A DNA stretch of 64,000 nt from Chthonomonas calidirosea (GTDB taxonomy: Bacteria > Armatimonadota > Chthonomonadetes > Chthonomonadales > CAJBBX01): assembly GCA_020722705.1 (NCBI GenBank), contig DYKI01000011.1:1-64000 (forward strand), read 5' to 3'. The position numbers were made by a program, and so were the translations under genes. Under the pieces are notes generated by a model that saw nothing but the letters and a program-made list of their open reading frames with translations, was not told the origin of the DNA and made no database searches. The first letter of the stretch is position 1. The number at the start of each line of letters is the position of its first letter. Shown here one piece after another: positions 61,984-64,000 of this stretch.

Positions 61984-63162
61984 ATGGCACGTATAGCTTA
62001 CTTCGATTGCCCGTCGGGCATCGCGGGCGACATGACCCTGGCCGCGCTGTTGGATTGCGGGGCGGATTCTGCCGTGCTTGCAGATAGGCTCCGGTCTCTG
62101 AAACTTGGCCCATGGTCACTGAACGTGACTGACGATGAAGACCATGGCATTGGCGGCCTGCATGTGGAGGTGATCGCCGACGCAGAGCAGGGGCATGGAC
62201 GGCATCTGCATCACATCGTCGAGATCATCTCATCGAGCGATCTGCCGGTTCGCGTCAAGGAGCAATCCATAGCCGTGTTCCGTCGGCTCGGGGAAGCCGA
62301 AGCATCCATCCATCGCGTAGACATTGAGCGTCTGCATTTCCACGAAGTCGGCGCGGTAGACGCCATTGTGGACATCGTCGGCTCCTGTCTGCTGCTTGAT
62401 CTTCTCGGCGTTGAGCGCGTCGTCTGTTCGCCGCTGCCGATGGGCCGGGGCTTCGTGGAATGCATGCACGGAGTGATCCCGCTGCCTGCGCCGGCGACTG
62501 TAGAGCTCACTCGTGGCGTTCCGACGTACGGGGTAGAGCTGGAGGCCGAGCTCGTCACTCCGACCGGGGCGGCTCTGATGGTGAGTCTGGCGGAGCGCTT
62601 TGGATCGCAGTCCGCCATGCGCGTTCAGAGCGTCGGATACGGTATCGGCAAGCGGCGGTTCGCGGATCGTCCCAACGTGCTTCGCGTGATGATAGGCGAG
62701 TCGGGCATGGGCGAAGACGGACATATCGTTGTCGTTGAGACGAGCATTGATGACCTATCCCCGCAGTTCTATGACATCGCCATGGATCGCCTGTTCAATG
62801 CCGGAGCGCTCGACGTGCATACGACGGCGATCAGTATGAAGAAGAACCGTCCTGGGACGCTCCTTACCGTATTGTGCCCCGAAAGCGCCGTGACGGACAT
62901 TGCCGAAGTGCTGTTTGCGGAGACGACCACGCTCGGTGTGCGCATGTACCGGTGCGATCGCCTTTGCATGGAGCGCAGTACGGTTGTCGTTGCCACCGAA
63001 TACGGCCCGATCCGCATCAAGGTGGCGACGTGGGGAACCGGGACTCCGAAGGCGATGCCCGAATATGAGGACGTCAAAGCGGCTGCGTTGAAGCATGGCG
63101 TCCCGGCGCGGGTCGTCGGAGACGCGGCTGTTGCAGCGTACCGCCGAACAGAGGAGGTGTAG
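61984..63162 (+). CDS. larC: Nickel pincer cofactor biosynthesis protein LarC
   Basis: 392 residues from ATG 61984 (MARIAYFDCPSGIAGDMTLAALLD); the track's earlier start is noncoding. Hallmarks are the N-terminal IAGDM, the His-rich GHGRHLHHIVEII, LHFHEVGAVDAIVDIVG and VVVETSIDDLSPQFYDIAMDRLFNAGALDVHTT, and a GTGTPKAMPEYEDVKAAA ending. LarC inserts nickel into the pincer nucleotide of lactate racemase and relatives, using CTP. In Lactobacillus it is made by a frameshift; here it is one open frame. larB and larE are not in the window. Confidence 0.92.
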   Translation: MARIAYFDCPSGIAGDMTLAALLDCGADSAVLADRLRSLKLGPWSLNVTDDEDHGIGGLHVEVIADAEQGHGRHLHHIVEIISSSDLPVRVKEQSIAVFRRLGEAEASIHRVDIERLHFHEVGAVDAIVDIVGSCLLLDLLGVERVVCSPLPMGRGFVECMHGVIPLPAPATVELTRGVPTYGVELEAELVTPTGAALMVSLAERFGSQSAMRVQSVGYGIGKRRFADRPNVLRVMIGESGMGEDGHIVVVETSIDDLSPQFYDIAMDRLFNAGALDVHTTAISMKKNRPGTLLTVLCPESAVTDIAEVLFAETTTLGVRMYRCDRLCMERSTVVVATEYGPIRIKVATWGTGTPKAMPEYEDVKAAALKHGVPARVVGDAAVAAYRRTEEV

Positions 63163-63168
63163 TCCGCA

Positions 63169-64000
63169 ATGCGCTATCCCAATATCCCCGTGGACAGGCC
63201 GCATCCGGATGCCGACGAGTTCGTCGCCATGTTGCTGGGACGCGCTCCTCAGCGTCGGACGCCGCTCGTCGAGTACCTCGTTGACGAGACGGTCATGCGG
63301 CCCATCGTGGAGGATTTGCTCGGGATGGCATGGCCCCGGGCCGTATCGGATCGTGAGACCATGGAGCGGTATCTCGACGTGTTCATCGAGTTCTGGCTCC
63401 GACTGGGGTACGACTTCGTTCGCTTCGAGATCGGACTGCCCTTCGCATCCGCCCTGCTCTACGCTGCCGACACAGCTCCTTCCGGCAAGGATCGCGCCTG
63501 GGTGGATGAGCACCACGGCGCCATCATGACTTGGGCCGACTTCGAGGCCTACGAATGGCCGCAGCTCGACAAGTTCGATTTCCACCCGTTCGAGTACGTC
63601 AACGGCCACTTGCCGGACGGCATGGGGCTGATGGCGTGCCATGGCGGCGGCATATTCGAGCATCTCTCGTGGATCATGTCGCTCGAAGGGCTCTCGCTGG
63701 CGCTCTATGAGACGCCCGAACTCGTTCAGGCCGTGGCCGATCGGATCGGCGAGTTGATGTTGGGCTTCTACAAACACCTGGTCCAGCTCGACAGGCTGAT
63801 CGTTGTCTTCCCGGGGGATGACATGGGCTTCCGTTCCGGAACCCTCATCCATCCGTCGGCGTTGCGCCGTTACTGCCTCCCGTGGCACAAGCGATTCGCA
63901 CAGATCGCCCATGACAGCGGGCGACCATACTTTCTCCATTCGTGCGGGAATGTTGCGAGCATCATGTCCGACCTGATCGAGGAGGTGGGCATTGACGGCA
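63169..64000 (+). CDS. Uroporphyrinogen decarboxylase (URO-D) family protein, partial
   Basis: The frame is open from ATG 63169 (MRYPNIPVDRPHPDADEF) to the window end, at least 277 residues, and is missing from the ORF track because no stop is reached. GAGGAGGTG lies ten bases upstream. It has the URO-D barrel features LGYDFVRFEIGLPF, a GDDMGFRSGTLIHPSALRRYCLPWHKR segment and HSCGNVASIMSDLIEEVG, closer to the MtaA/CmuA-type methyltransferase branch than to HemE. Its substrate is unknown. It begins seven bases after larC and is probably co-transcribed. Confidence 0.85.
   Translation, partial: MRYPNIPVDRPHPDADEFVAMLLGRAPQRRTPLVEYLVDETVMRPIVEDLLGMAWPRAVSDRETMERYLDVFIEFWLRLGYDFVRFEIGLPFASALLYAADTAPSGKDRAWVDEHHGAIMTWADFEAYEWPQLDKFDFHPFEYVNGHLPDGMGLMACHGGGIFEHLSWIMSLEGLSLALYETPELVQAVADRIGELMLGFYKHLVQLDRLIVVFPGDDMGFRSGTLIHPSALRRYCLPWHKRFAQIAHDSGRPYFLHSCGNVASIMSDLIEEVGIDG

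Noticed and set aside
62755-63939. A 394-codon minus-strand frame opposite larC and the URO-D family gene
   Set aside because: The plus strand carries recognisable larC and URO-D proteins over the same bases.

Overview
The window is a 64 kb piece of a high-GC bacterial chromosome. It is dense, mostly operonic and has no sign of insertion sequences, prophage or CRISPR. The best clue to the host is a type IV pilin-like secreted protein with the H-X9-DG ending and the '[19 protein letters not shown]' style N-terminus. Together with Tat-exported Gfo/Idh and beta-propeller proteins and a URO-D family enzyme, this points to Armatimonadota or a near relative. That placement is inference from protein style, not from a marker-gene tree. 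Where promoters can be read they look like sigma-70 sites (TTGACA, 17-18 bp, TACACT/TATACT). Many gene pairs overlap by ATGA, GTGA or TTGA, and GTG and TTG starts are common.

Layout. 1-2.5 kb: end of tuf, rpmG, tRNA-Trp, secE, nusG, rplK, rplA; the expected rplJ-rplL-rpoBC do not follow. 2.5-6.4 kb (minus): tRNA-Gln, ychF, a small membrane protein, tatC and a secreted Gly/Met-rich protein, divergent from a secreted seven-bladed WD40 protein (6.6-7.6 kb). 7.6-10.1 kb (minus): a BMP-family lipoprotein coupled to dihydrolipoyl dehydrogenase. 10.2-12.3 kb: CIRCE-controlled groES-groEL. 12.4-14.6 kb: a LacI-type regulator with its own operator, a small lipoprotein and the pilin-like protein. 14.9-23.3 kb: a tricorn-type protease translationally coupled to a complete six-gene energy-converting [NiFe] hydrogenase operon (echABCDEF order). 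23.4-25.5 kb (minus): a methyltransferase and a phosphotransferase. 25.6-33.4 kb: a Tat-exported propeller protein, hisS-aspS (minus), a Gfo/Idh oxidoreductase and an MFS transporter. 33.5-35.7 kb: a TIGR03960-type radical SAM protein and a small protein.

35.7-40.2 kb is the most interesting region: a RiPP-like locus. A 53-residue peptide gene has its own promoter and a strong terminator. It is followed by five overlapping genes for a PqqD-like peptide-binding protein, a radical SAM/SPASM maturase, an HprK-like kinase, an S26-type peptidase with a C-terminal membrane anchor, and an NTP_transf_5 nucleotidyltransferase. The peptide has a YxxP leader motif, two Cys and a C-terminal Ser. This suggests a peptide bound by the PqqD protein, crosslinked by the radical SAM enzyme, phosphorylated or nucleotidylated, and cut by the peptidase.

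40.2-64 kb is mainly housekeeping: bifunctional homocysteine methyltransferase/MTHFR; rsgA; a minus-strand operon ftsE-ftsX-envC-like-eamA-xerC-hslV; a plus-strand operon ybeY-dgkA/PAP2 fusion-CorC-small protein; two TrkA subunits with a STAS-Usp fusion; UxaA-type dehydratase; menG-polyprenyl synthase-HAD phosphatase-GNAT; larC; and a URO-D family gene running off the end. Function assignments rest on motifs and gene context read by eye; no database search was run.
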